64,000 nt of DNA, from the NCBI GenBank assembly GCA_001695595.3, contig MBPM02000090.1:124001-188000 (forward strand). The letters are read 5' to 3'. The position numbers and the translations under genes were made by a program. Under the pieces are notes generated by a model. The model was not told the origin of the DNA. It did not search any database and worked only from the letters and a program-made list of their open reading frames with translations. Positions 1-8,822 of this stretch are shown one piece after another (positions within the stretch are counted from its first letter, which is position 1; each line of letters opens with the position of its first letter). This DNA comes from Plasmopara viticola. Taxonomy: Eukaryota; Oomycota; Peronosporomycetes; Peronosporales; Peronosporaceae.

Positions 1-223
1 ACGCGGTGATGATCCAATAGACCGGTTCCCCGTATCTCCAAACACCTGGCGAAAGCGTGACTTACGACAAAGATTCACAATCGCGGGTGCAAGTAAAATT
101 CGTCACATTGTCGAGAATGAGCATGCACCAGGGAATCAACAAGAATATTGTTCAGCTCTTTCACAAATTTCGTAGTAGAATTTGACAAAAGTACCCAAAA
201 AATTATCAAAAAAACTGGAAGGA

Positions 224-820
224 ATGGAGTATGGGCGCCGTAGCACAGGTGTCTCGGCGACAAATCTTCACGTGCTGGACCGACCCCTTAGCCGCGGAAA
301 GAGCGATGTCAGTCTCAGTGCATTCTCTTTTCTGTTTTCCGAGATGGTCCAGTACTTTCAAGGCCGCGTGCAAAATATTTCGGATCTGGAGAATCGACTT
401 GATGACGCCGGCTTTGGCGTAGGCGTGCGTATTGTGGAGCTGCTCTGTCATCGCGAAAAGTTTGGCCGAAGAGAAACGCGGCTTCTTGCGATGCTGCAAT
501 TCATTGTTTCCACGTGCTGGAAAGCGCTCTTTGGCAAAGCAGCGGACGCGTTGGAGCGCAGCACGGAGAACGAGGACGAATACATGATTCACGAGCTCGA
601 GCCTCTGACTAATAAATTTGTATCGGTTCCGTCTGATCTCGGCCAATTGGACTGTGCAGCCTACATTGCCGGTATTGTTCGTGGCATTTTGTGCAGTAGT
701 GGCTTTGTGGCTGCGGTCACGGCGCACACTGTAGAAGTTCCTGGAGGACTGAGAGACAAGACCGTCTTCCTCGTCAAGTTTGACGAAAGTGTTATCCGTC
801 GTGAACGAGTACAGACGTGA
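224..820 (+). CDS. TRAPPC5: TRAPP complex subunit 5 (Trs31/TRAPPC5)
   Basis: Core subunit of the TRAPP tethering complex. With the other Bet3-fold subunits it builds the Rab1/Ypt1 exchange factor acting in ER-to-Golgi and intra-Golgi traffic. The 198-aa product is close to the family length of about 190. Recognisable family stretches are RGKSDVSLSAFSFLFSEMVQ near residues 24-43, REKFGRRETRLLAML, the highly conserved WKALFGKAAD, then SVPSDLGQLDCAAYIAGIVRG and the C-terminal VKFDESVIRRER. The frame is open upstream to a TTG at 182, but the first ATG at 224 gives a family-sized N-terminus and is preferred. It is intronless. A long frame lies antisense to it (206-1057) and is treated as a probable shadow. 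The assignment rests on family motifs and is firm. Confidence 0.93.
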   Translation: MEYGRRSTGVSATNLHVLDRPLSRGKSDVSLSAFSFLFSEMVQYFQGRVQNISDLENRLDDAGFGVGVRIVELLCHREKFGRRETRLLAMLQFIVSTCWKALFGKAADALERSTENEDEYMIHELEPLTNKFVSVPSDLGQLDCAAYIAGIVRGILCSSGFVAAVTAHTVEVPGGLRDKTVFLVKFDESVIRRERVQT

Positions 821-1570
821 AGAGGGTAGGTACATGTCGAGACGAAGATCATTCGAATCGACATTTTGGCTAAGATTAAAGGAGTAGTGGTGAAGGAGGC
901 TGTCTACAGACGTGTAGATGAAGTTTCGCTGGCCATACTCGTCAATCACGTCTACGACTTTGTAAGCTTGTGGACTACTTCCGTCTACCGTAAAATTTGT
1001 GTTAACAACGCCATGGGCAACATAGAACTCAGTTGCAACACCTGTGCTGTGTTGCACGTCAAGTTTGCGACGCCGCCAAATTACAAAATCAGCATTATAT
1101 TTTATAATTACTTTTCGTCACCACGGCTGTGTAGTATACGAAAATAAATTGTAAAGTGCAAAATAATAGCGCTCACCATCCTGACACGCTAGGTCCCAGA
1201 TCACCCGTGCCCCAAACACAACTTTTTTGCAAATTTGTCGATTTAATGCAAAGAAGGTAAGGGCACATCTGAAGATAGCGGTAAAAGACGAAAATTGCTC
1301 TCTTAACCACATACTCGCGTGTGTAAGCAGAAGTGTGCCAGGTGCAACGAACGCACAAAGTATTGCTAATGAAATGATGCGTTTGCAAAGGCAGGCGAGC
1401 TGGGAACATTGGCTAGTGGAGAGGATACAAATGGCGACTCTTTGCACGCAATGTACACCTGTCAAGGCGACCTTTATTGCTTGTATAGCGACGTTACCCA
1501 TGTCGGGACAATAACATGTCATCCTGGATATACGCATGCTGCACAGACTAATATTCAACATCTCGAACGT
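821..1570. other. Intergenic, no confident gene
   Basis: This stretch lies downstream of TRAPPC5. Frames are open on both strands (plus 866-1147 and 1227-1514, minus 1118-1561), but none matches a family I know, and several begin with non-ATG codons. The minus frame over 830-1057 reads protein-like (for example YKVVDVIDEYGQRNFIYTSV), so a decayed or partial gene on the minus strand cannot be excluded. Confidence 0.4.
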
Positions 1571-2466
1571 TCACGCATTGTTAGTAAGCGTTTGCTTGGG
1601 CCTGGTCATATGTACAATGTGCTCGACGTTTAAATACAAAACCTTCTGCATCCTTTTCTTCGCGTCACTGGTATTCCCAGCTCGTGCATAGGCAAGCTTG
1701 TCGGCTATCGCCTTCTCCATGCCAGCCACCATGTCCCTAAAATAATGAGCGTCTTGTCAACACTAGAAATATAAGCTTTGGAGAGAAAGTGTGCACAACA
1801 AGGCAGACTTTATACGGATTATACCCCCGCATAATAGATAAAAGAGCACTGAACATGTAAGGCTGTAACACTAAATAAAGCTTCGCGATACAGCTCCAGC
1901 AATCGTCAATATATGATTCAGAGTATTGTTTGGTGAATATTGGTTTAGTACAATAGTAATGTAATCGCTTTATAACGCTAAATCTCATGTATGCATAGGC
2001 ATTGTTCATGGCATCATATTCTACTTCCCAACCTTCGACCTCCCGCGAAAACTTTGCGGCAAAGCGGGACTTGCCACATTTGAACACCCAAAAAGCTGCT
2101 GCAATCGAGAATGCGAATATACGAGAAATCTTTTTCGATTTTTATCGTACCACATTGTACCGCTGAGTAAACAAATCGAGCGGATGATAGAGCAGCTCGC
2201 CCCTCGAGAGCGTTCGTGGTGAGAATTTCGACAAACAAATTTCCTGATCTCGACAAGAAATACGATTTGTTCGTAAACGCCTTTGGATACATAATTAAAA
2301 TTTGCTGTGCCATCATGACACGATTATTTCTCTCGAGTGAATTAACGAAATGCGTTACGAATGCCTTGAACAGACCGTCTCGAGGACGCAAATACATTTG
2401 AACGACTCGTGCATGTAGCGTTATGGCAATTGCGTTGCGTTTGACTACATAATATAATTGATCGCC
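1571..2466 (-). pseudogene. Coding-like minus-strand segments, probably a broken multi-exon gene
   Basis: Three protein-like stretches follow each other on the minus strand between the 3' end of the IleRS gene and TRAPPC5. The first, about 2466-2160, contains ITLHARVVQMYLRPRDGLFK. The second, about 2098-1984, contains FSREVEGWEVEYDAMNNAY and follows a plausible TTGCAG acceptor. The third, 1736-1571, contains DMVAGMEKAIADKLAYARAG, follows a TTTTAG acceptor and ends at a TGA. The second and third would join in frame (MR-DM), but the donor position after ATGAG reads AT rather than GT. The first and second do not join cleanly. I do not recognise the family. It may be a relic, or a gene whose exons I have set wrongly. 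Confidence 0.3.
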
Positions 2467-2569
2467 GCAATATTTCCTGCGACTAATATATTAAGACCGG
2501 TACTATTCGTATCACTACTAATTCACCGACACAATAGCTCTATTAACGAAAAGATCAATACCAAGGCCT

Positions 2570-5500
2570 TCACTTGATGAACTTGTTCGCCACTTCTACG
2601 ACGCTGCGTAGATCCGTGGCCGTTGCACAGCGCAAACACAAGGACGTCTCAGTTGCATCCACTTCGAGTGCGTACTTCCAACAGCGTGGACATTTGTGGC
2701 CCTTAGCTGGAGTCAATACAAACTCGACATTCACTGGACGGTCATTTCGACCCATAGCGACCTCACACTTGGCGTGAAATTGCTCGGAACTCTCGATTTC
2801 CGTAATCGACGAAACAACGGCCACACCAGAGCACAACAGCACATCTTCTAACTCGGACGAGGTACTCGCTAACAAAGACAGGAGGTCAGTCATTCGAGGA
2901 TCCGACCGCGATGCTAATATGTAAACGTTGCATTCGAGCTGACTGCCGATGCGACCTGCTTGGCGCATTTGCTCAACCACGCGATTCACTTCAGAGCGAA
3001 ATTGGCGAATGGCAGTCCAGTCCCGGCCCAAGTCGTCGTTTTGCCACTCGTCAGCGCTGGGCATCCAGCCCTGTTCGAGAAAGACACTCCCCGGCACGTC
3101 GTCCAGTGGAAGGTCGCCATGAAGCTGTGCCTGCCAGTGAAGGCGAATGTCTTCGGCCGTATGCGGTACGATCGGAGCGAGCGCTCGAGTCAGCGCCTGC
3201 AGTGACAGCCAGAGGACTGTCTGCGCGGAACGGCGAGTTTGGGAGGCAGCGGCATCGCAGTACAATCGGTCCTTTGCCGCTTCCATGTAAAATGCCGATA
3301 GATCTGCCGATATGAAATGGGAGATTGCGTGTTGAGCTCGGTTGAACGCAAAGGTGTCGTAGGCGGATGTTACCGACTGTGCCAATGCATTGAGCTCGTG
3401 CAACATGTAGCGGTCCAGTGATAAGTGCATGTTGCTATAAGGAACAGCGTGTTGAACCGGATCAAAGTCGTGTAGATTGCCAAGCATGAAACGTGCCGTG
3501 TTGCGCACTTTGCGTAGAGCATCACTAGCCTTGCTCACGACATCGGGACCGATACTCACGTCGCCTGTGTAATCGGTCGTCGCGACCCAAAAACGAAGAA
3601 CATCCGCACCGTACGCTGGCACCTTGGTCTCTTTGCCACGAACGACCTGCTCCGGAGTGATTTTGGATGTTTTCGACTTGCTTTTCTTTTTAAGCTTGTC
3701 ACTAGCTCCAGGCACCGACATGGTGCAACCATTGATAAAGTCGTTCGGGACGATGGTGTTTCCCAGTGACTTGGACATTTTACTGCCTCGTTCGTCTAGA
3801 GTAAAGCCATGGGTAATCACATTCTTGTACGGCGCCGTGTCTTGCATCGCCAGTGACGTGAGTAGCGACGATTGAAACCAACCGCGGTGCTGGTCTGAGC
3901 CTTCGAGGTACACGTCCGCACGGACCTGTCCCTGTTTGTTTGGCTCAATCAAGCCCGGCAGCGCAGCGTGCCAGCTACTGCCACTATCAAACCATACATC
4001 AAAAGTATCTGTGCCTTTCTCATACTTGTCTGCTTGGCCTTTTAACGACTCGGGTAGCAAATCGCGTACAGATAAATCCCACCAACAATCTGCTCCTTCC
4101 CGTTCAGCTTCTCCAGTCGCCCCTTGTACGGAGTACGTCTTGACAATATTTTGAAGGTGTTCAATGGTCTCAGCTGTAATCAGTGGCTCTCCCGTGACCT
4201 TGTGATAAAATACTGGAATCGGCAAACCCCACGCGCGTTGGCGAGAAATGCACCATTCGTCACGGCTCGACAGTGTTGCTTCTAGACGACGACGGGCACT
4301 GGATGGCACCATCTTTACAGAGTTGTTCAGTACGGATTTGCCACGCGCATGAAGGGCGTGAAGCCGCGCGAACCACTGAGCCGTTGCCCGCAAAATTACT
4401 GGTTTTTTCGTTCGCCAATCGTACGGGTATCGGTGGTGGTGCGTGTGGATTGCTAGCAGGTTACCAGAGTTTTTCAACTGATCGATTACAGCATTATTCC
4501 CCTCCTCTAACACGCACAGTCCCTCAAGTTCCGGTCCAGCCTCGGCTGTGAAGCAACCGGCAGCGTCCACGGGACACAATATGTTGGCATGGTGACCAGC
4601 TTTTGCGTTGTACGCCATCCAGGCGTAGTAATCATCTTGACCGTGTCCTGGAGCCGTGTGAACAATACCAGTACCGGCATCCATTGTAACGTGCTTTCCT
4701 ACAAGCATTACGGCTTTACGCTTTTCCAGCGGATGCGTGAAAAGCGCGCCTGCAAGATCAGCACCCTTGATCGTCTCCAGCACTTCTAGTGAAACCTTCT
4801 CGTCGGCGTCTTGTTGTAAGATTGTAGCAAAACTCTCTTGCAGTGCACTCGCAATTAAATAACACGCATCGGAGTGGGCGTGGCAAGGACGCACAATCAC
4901 GTACGTCAACTCGGCATTGACACACAGCGCCTGGTTGGACGGAATGGTCCAGGGCGTTGTCGTCCACACCACAGCTGACAACGTGTCTTGATACTTCTTG
5001 AGCATCTTTGCCGTCGGTAGGTCAAAGGTACTTCCGACCGATGCGAAGCGAAATTGAATGTAGGCCGCGTGAGACACATGGTCGTCCCGATACTCGAGTT
5101 CAGCCTCTGCGAGTGCCGTGCGAGAACTTGGAGACCAGTAGACAGGCTTAAAGCCTCGGAAAATGAGTCCGTCCTGCACCATTTTTTTAAGAACGTCGTA
5201 CTGCCGCGCCTCGTAGCTGGGGCTCATCGTCAAGTAAACGCTGCCCAAGGCGCCGGACCAGTCGGCTAGTATGCCCCAGCGCTTGAAATCCTTTTGCTGT
5301 TCCTGCACAGCTTGACGAGCCAATTGACGGGACAATGCACGGACCTGCACAGGGGAGAGCGCGTTGGCCTCAAGCTGTAATAACGTCAATGCCTTGTGCT
5401 CGATTGGCAGGCCGTGGCAGTCCCAACCAGGCACGTACACCACACGTCGACCACGCAGTAGCTGGTACCGATTGATCATGTCTTTAAGTGTTTTGTTTAG

Positions 5501-5731
5501 AAAGTGACCCATGTGCAGACTGCCGTTGGCGAACGGCGGACCGTCGTGCAGTACAAACAGCGGCCGCGTCACGTCAGTCGCCTGCTCTGTGTAGGCTGCG
5601 GACACGCACCGTGCATGCAGCTGCGGTTCACGTACAGCTGCATTGGCTCGCATTGGAAATCGCGTAATTGGGAGGTTGAGCGTCTGGCGCATGGCCGCCG
5701 CCAGCGCTTTGGCGTCTGCAGCTCCAGGCAT
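2570..5731 (-). CDS. IARS2: Isoleucyl-tRNA synthetase, bacterial/organellar type
   Basis: Charges tRNA-Ile with isoleucine; the bacterial-type architecture points to organelle (mitochondrial) translation. The ATG at 5731 gives 1053 aa; the frame also opens at a GTG 18 nt upstream. Class I signatures are present: HIGH as HMGH at about 73-76 and KMSKS within GSKMSKSLGN at about 649-658. The CP1 editing domain carries VWTTTPWTIPSNQA near 255-268 and GTGIVHTAPGHGQDDY near 353-368. The anticodon-binding region follows, and a C-terminal zinc-binding motif CPRCW...CLRC lies near 1015-1037, typical of bacterial and mitochondrial IleRS and absent from the cytosolic enzyme. The first 50 residues are rich in R and A with few acids, consistent with a presequence. 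A lysine-rich insert at about 668-706 follows the KMSKS loop. It is intronless and divergent from the next gene. Confidence 0.95.
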   Translation of the reverse strand: MPGAADAKALAAAMRQTLNLPITRFPMRANAAVREPQLHARCVSAAYTEQATDVTRPLFVLHDGPPFANGSLHMGHFLNKTLKDMINRYQLLRGRRVVYVPGWDCHGLPIEHKALTLLQLEANALSPVQVRALSRQLARQAVQEQQKDFKRWGILADWSGALGSVYLTMSPSYEARQYDVLKKMVQDGLIFRGFKPVYWSPSSRTALAEAELEYRDDHVSHAAYIQFRFASVGSTFDLPTAKMLKKYQDTLSAVVWTTTPWTIPSNQALCVNAELTYVIVRPCHAHSDACYLIASALQESFATILQQDADEKVSLEVLETIKGADLAGALFTHPLEKRKAVMLVGKHVTMDAGTGIVHTAPGHGQDDYYAWMAYNAKAGHHANILCPVDAAGCFTAEAGPELEGLCVLEEGNNAVIDQLKNSGNLLAIHTHHHRYPYDWRTKKPVILRATAQWFARLHALHARGKSVLNNSVKMVPSSARRRLEATLSSRDEWCISRQRAWGLPIPVFYHKVTGEPLITAETIEHLQNIVKTYSVQGATGEAEREGADCWWDLSVRDLLPESLKGQADKYEKGTDTFDVWFDSGSSWHAALPGLIEPNKQGQVRADVYLEGSDQHRGWFQSSLLTSLAMQDTAPYKNVITHGFTLDERGSKMSKSLGNTIVPNDFINGCTMSVPGASDKLKKKSKSKTSKITPEQVVRGKETKVPAYGADVLRFWVATTDYTGDVSIGPDVVSKASDALRKVRNTARFMLGNLHDFDPVQHAVPYSNMHLSLDRYMLHELNALAQSVTSAYDTFAFNRAQHAISHFISADLSAFYMEAAKDRLYCDAAASQTRRSAQTVLWLSLQALTRALAPIVPHTAEDIRLHWQAQLHGDLPLDDVPGSVFLEQGWMPSADEWQNDDLGRDWTAIRQFRSEVNRVVEQMRQAGRIGSQLECNVYILASRSDPRMTDLLSLLASTSSELEDVLLCSGVAVVSSITEIESSEQFHAKCEVAMGRNDRPVNVEFVLTPAKGHKCPRCWKYALEVDATETSLCLRCATATDLRSVVEVANKFIK

Positions 5732-5843
5732 TTGAGAGTTGATTGACACGCGAAGGCGAACTTAACGATTACCGTGACTGACAAAAAGTTGCGCCACGTT
5801 ACAAAAAAATCAAGTTTAATTCATTTTATCTCTTCTTGTCGTA
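5732..5843. promoter_or_regulatory. Short bidirectional promoter with oomycete-type initiator
   Basis: Only 112 bp separate the start codons of the IleRS gene (-) and the PH-domain gene (+). The sequence TTCATTTT at 5820-5827, 17 nt before the plus-strand ATG, fits the oomycete initiator (Inr) consensus. An A-rich run precedes it. No TATA box is evident. Confidence 0.5.
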
Positions 5844-7463
5844 ATGGCAGCACAAGACGCTGTGGCCCAACTTCTCTCGGTACATTTAGGGCTTTTAGAC
5901 GATACAGAACTACCCGAGCATGCCGTGCGCGACTTTCGCGACTTGTACCGGCTTCCTTTGCGCTCATTTGACGACAAGTGTGCGCTAATGAGTGCCGCTG
6001 AGGCCACGGGCTGCTCGGCCGTAATCGTAGATGTACTACTTTTTGTGTCCGAGACAATGACGCCAGCGTTGTTTCGCAAGCAACTAGCGGCGCTACCGTT
6101 GTCACTCGGTCAATGGGTGCACTATTTGGTCGAGCAGTGTATGGTGACGAACGAGACGGTTTCATTGAGTGCGCTTCGTGGTCTCTTGGAACTCTACGCA
6201 GCGACCCAGAGATACCGCGAACTTGCAGCCATGTTGCTCTCTCTCGTCTTTCACGACAGAGAGCTCATTCGATCCCTGCGAGTGACGGATGATGTGCTGG
6301 ACATTGCCAAATTCTACCGCCACCGCATTCCCGCGTGGATTCTAGATTTGGTGCACGAGTATGTGACGCTGTCGAAGTTGCAGATCCAGACCGAAAACGA
6401 AGATGCGAACATTGCACCCGAAAGGTGTACGATGGCTGCAAACTTGGACAAACGAGCGCGAGGAGTGGGTAACCTACAGGCGAATTGGAGGATGCGATTT
6501 GTGCAATTAAAAGAAAGGGAAATTGTCTACTTTAAGCACGAAGAAGGCAAAGGCGAAAAATCCAAAAATCCGTTTCATGGTAAATCCGGCAAAAGCAACA
6601 AAAAGGGTCATCTTGCCCTTGCCAGAGGAATGCAAATTGGACCGCTTGATTATCGTGGCAAATTTTCGCTCCGTCCGTATTGTGTCAAAATCTGTGACGC
6701 GGCGGGAAACGAAGAATTGATTCTCGATGCGTTCTCGCCAGAGATGCAACGACAGTGGGTCGCAGCCATTACAGCCAACGTCAAGCGTTTGGAACTTGAT
6801 CCACAATGGCTTGCTTTCCCGCGCAAGTGTGTCCATCGCATGACGGTCAGCGAGCTTTTACGGTACTCGATGCTTTATCATGGAGATGTCACAAAGGTGC
6901 ATACTCGTCACAGTTTGTGTCAACCGGAAATACTTCGGCAACAGTTTCAGATCGAGTCGAAACGATTCCTCTTTTTGGCTCTTGTGACGTGTGCCCTTGT
7001 GCGTGATTGGCAGAAAATGGAGGCGCTGGTGCAACCTCGAAGTGCCAAAGCGACCATCACTTCGCTTTTTGCCAATGGCAATAGTGGCAAGATGGCGACT
7101 GTGGCAGTTTCTACCCCGCCCCCTTCGCAGTATTCGATTTGGTCCAATAGTACCACCACGAGTCGATTATCTGCCACTTCGAACGCTGCGGTCCCTCCTC
7201 CAGCTCCTTCTAGCAATCCTGTGGCGCTTAATATGGTGGATGCAAGTGCTATCGGCTACGGAGCCATCCTCGATATTGCAGAGCAACAAGAGGCGCCACC
7301 GACTTTGTTGTTGTTGTTGGAATCACTGCACCAAAAGAACGAGTCGAAACGAGGCTCAACGGGTTGGAGTTGCCGTCGGGATGTAGATGCTACTGACGCG
7401 GCCTCAATGAAAATTAGCATTGCCATTCCAGAAAGTGTACGTGCTGACACGAGCTGGGAGTGA
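5844..7463 (+). CDS. PH-domain protein with SPE39/VIPAS39 (Vps16 C-terminal-like) flanks
   Basis: Predicted 539-aa, intronless protein. Residues about 50-170 (AVIVDVLLFVSETMTPALFRKQ, then short helical repeats) resemble the Vps16 C-terminal/SPE39 helical region that binds the Sec1/Munc18 protein VPS33B in endolysosomal trafficking. Residues about 197-314 look like a pleckstrin-homology domain: a basic first strand with NWRMRFVQLKEREIVYFK, a Lys/Gly-rich loop and the closing-helix tryptophan in QRQWVAAI. Residues about 325-400 (QIESKRFLFLALVTCALVRDW) resemble the end of the Vps16_C region. The PH domain therefore seems to sit inside the SPE39-like fold. The tail is Ser/Thr/Pro-rich. By inference it is a phosphoinositide-binding trafficking factor. 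The PH call is stronger than the SPE39 call. Confidence 0.7.
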   Translation: MAAQDAVAQLLSVHLGLLDDTELPEHAVRDFRDLYRLPLRSFDDKCALMSAAEATGCSAVIVDVLLFVSETMTPALFRKQLAALPLSLGQWVHYLVEQCMVTNETVSLSALRGLLELYAATQRYRELAAMLLSLVFHDRELIRSLRVTDDVLDIAKFYRHRIPAWILDLVHEYVTLSKLQIQTENEDANIAPERCTMAANLDKRARGVGNLQANWRMRFVQLKEREIVYFKHEEGKGEKSKNPFHGKSGKSNKKGHLALARGMQIGPLDYRGKFSLRPYCVKICDAAGNEELILDAFSPEMQRQWVAAITANVKRLELDPQWLAFPRKCVHRMTVSELLRYSMLYHGDVTKVHTRHSLCQPEILRQQFQIESKRFLFLALVTCALVRDWQKMEALVQPRSAKATITSLFANGNSGKMATVAVSTPPPSQYSIWSNSTTTSRLSATSNAAVPPPAPSSNPVALNMVDASAIGYGAILDIAEQQEAPPTLLLLLESLHQKNESKRGSTGWSCRRDVDATDAASMKISIAIPESVRADTSWE

Positions 7464-8486
7464 TGGCAAGAGGTGAGGTAGGTAGGTAGCATAAAAAAAT
7501 TGTATGTAATGTGGTGACTTTTCTTTTAAATTGAAACAGGAAATTGACGAATATTAATACTATTTTTGTCACTACGGCAGCTATCAAACCAGTGATTCCA
7601 CACAAATGTAATTGTTTTCCAGTGATTACACGCAAATGTAATTGTTATTTTAATTTATAGCATTGGACTCGATTGAATGAACGCCTTGCTTTGCCCCGCA
7701 TCTCCTCGCATCGCTTTCCGCACTATTTCGACTCGTGAGGCTTTACTCAAAGGCCAAATACACAATCTGCACGCGTTGCCGTAAGACTTACGACAAGTGT
7801 ATCGCCTGCTCACAGTCTAAACACTTACTTAGGCAGTAGTTGAAGTTGTCTTCATTCTTGAAGCACTCGAAATCCACAAGTGAATCTTACCACAAGAATT
7901 TGCGATGTACAAATGTATAAAAAATGTTTATTCTTGCTTGCAGCTTGCCTGCCCGTTCAAACAAACTCGTGCTATAATTGAAATGGATTTGTGAATTGAT
8001 CTAGATGTTCTGCCAGCGTATTAGTATTTTTTACACTGGCAAATCGGCGAGGGATTCACCTTTTAAACCCGTAAATGCTCTACCACTTGATCGGCAATAA
8101 CAAATGATGCAGTACGCGTGAATGAAGGCTACAGTGGCGCTATTCGCACGAGTGGCAGCAGGAACGCTATGATAACGCAGCGCACGTAAGTGGCACCAAC
8201 CGTGACGCAGCAAACAAAAGTAAGAGGAAGTCTGAATGGTAACACCAAGACTATGTGTTACGCAGTGCGCGATAGGAGAGAGGGCCACAGGGGCGCAGTC
8301 AGTGAGAACGACACCAGCTTGTGCACTCGAGCCGATAGCTCTGCAAGAACAAAGTGTAAACTTCGTCCAAACTTTGCTTCACGCATCGAAGTTCGGTACG
8401 TATTATCGCTGCCACCAAAAAGTCGGTTGCTGCTCAACAGGCTTCGTCACCACCTTAACGCATCTGTTCAGTGCATATACGGACCG
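7464..8486. other. Intergenic with a small tandem duplication
   Basis: No gene is supported. At 7589-7648 a 30-bp unit starting CCAGTGATT and ending near TGTAATTGTT occurs twice in tandem with few differences. The rest is AT-rich sequence downstream of the PH-domain gene. Confidence 0.5.
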
Positions 8487-8822
8487 ACCCTGTGGCTCGA
8501 GTGGTTAGCCGATTGACCCAGGACCGGGAGGTACCTCGTTCAATACCCATAGGATCCGAAGTAAGGCAGCCGGAGATAGGTCACTAAAGTGGACGAGCCA
8601 TCACGCCCGAGTGTGTGACTGCCCTACCAACTTGGGCCCGATTGAGTAATAAAAGGTTTGTGTGGGGGACGCTCCACTGACCGAAAAAGCCCCATAGTGT
8701 AATAAGGGTTACGGAACTCGGTTTCAATATGGGTCGGATTGCTACCAGCATCATGCGTTAGAGACAGCTTAGTCCTAACGCGTGGGTTCCGGTAGCTTAA
8801 ATCTCAGTGCACATACGGTCCG
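8468..8822 (+). mobile_element. tRNA-derived SINE with target-site duplication
   Basis: The body is about 317 bp (8487-8803). Its head carries a pol III promoter like that of tRNA-Leu/Ser: an A-box-like TGGCTCGAGTGG at 8493-8504 and a B box GTTCAATACC at 8538-8547, 45 nt apart. It is flanked by a direct repeat TCAGTGCAYATACGGWCCG at 8468-8486 and 8804-8822 (19 bp, two mismatches), which reads as a target-site duplication from target-primed reverse transcription. tRNA-related SINEs are established in Phytophthora genomes. The body shows no ORF. I see no second copy in this window. Confidence 0.72.
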
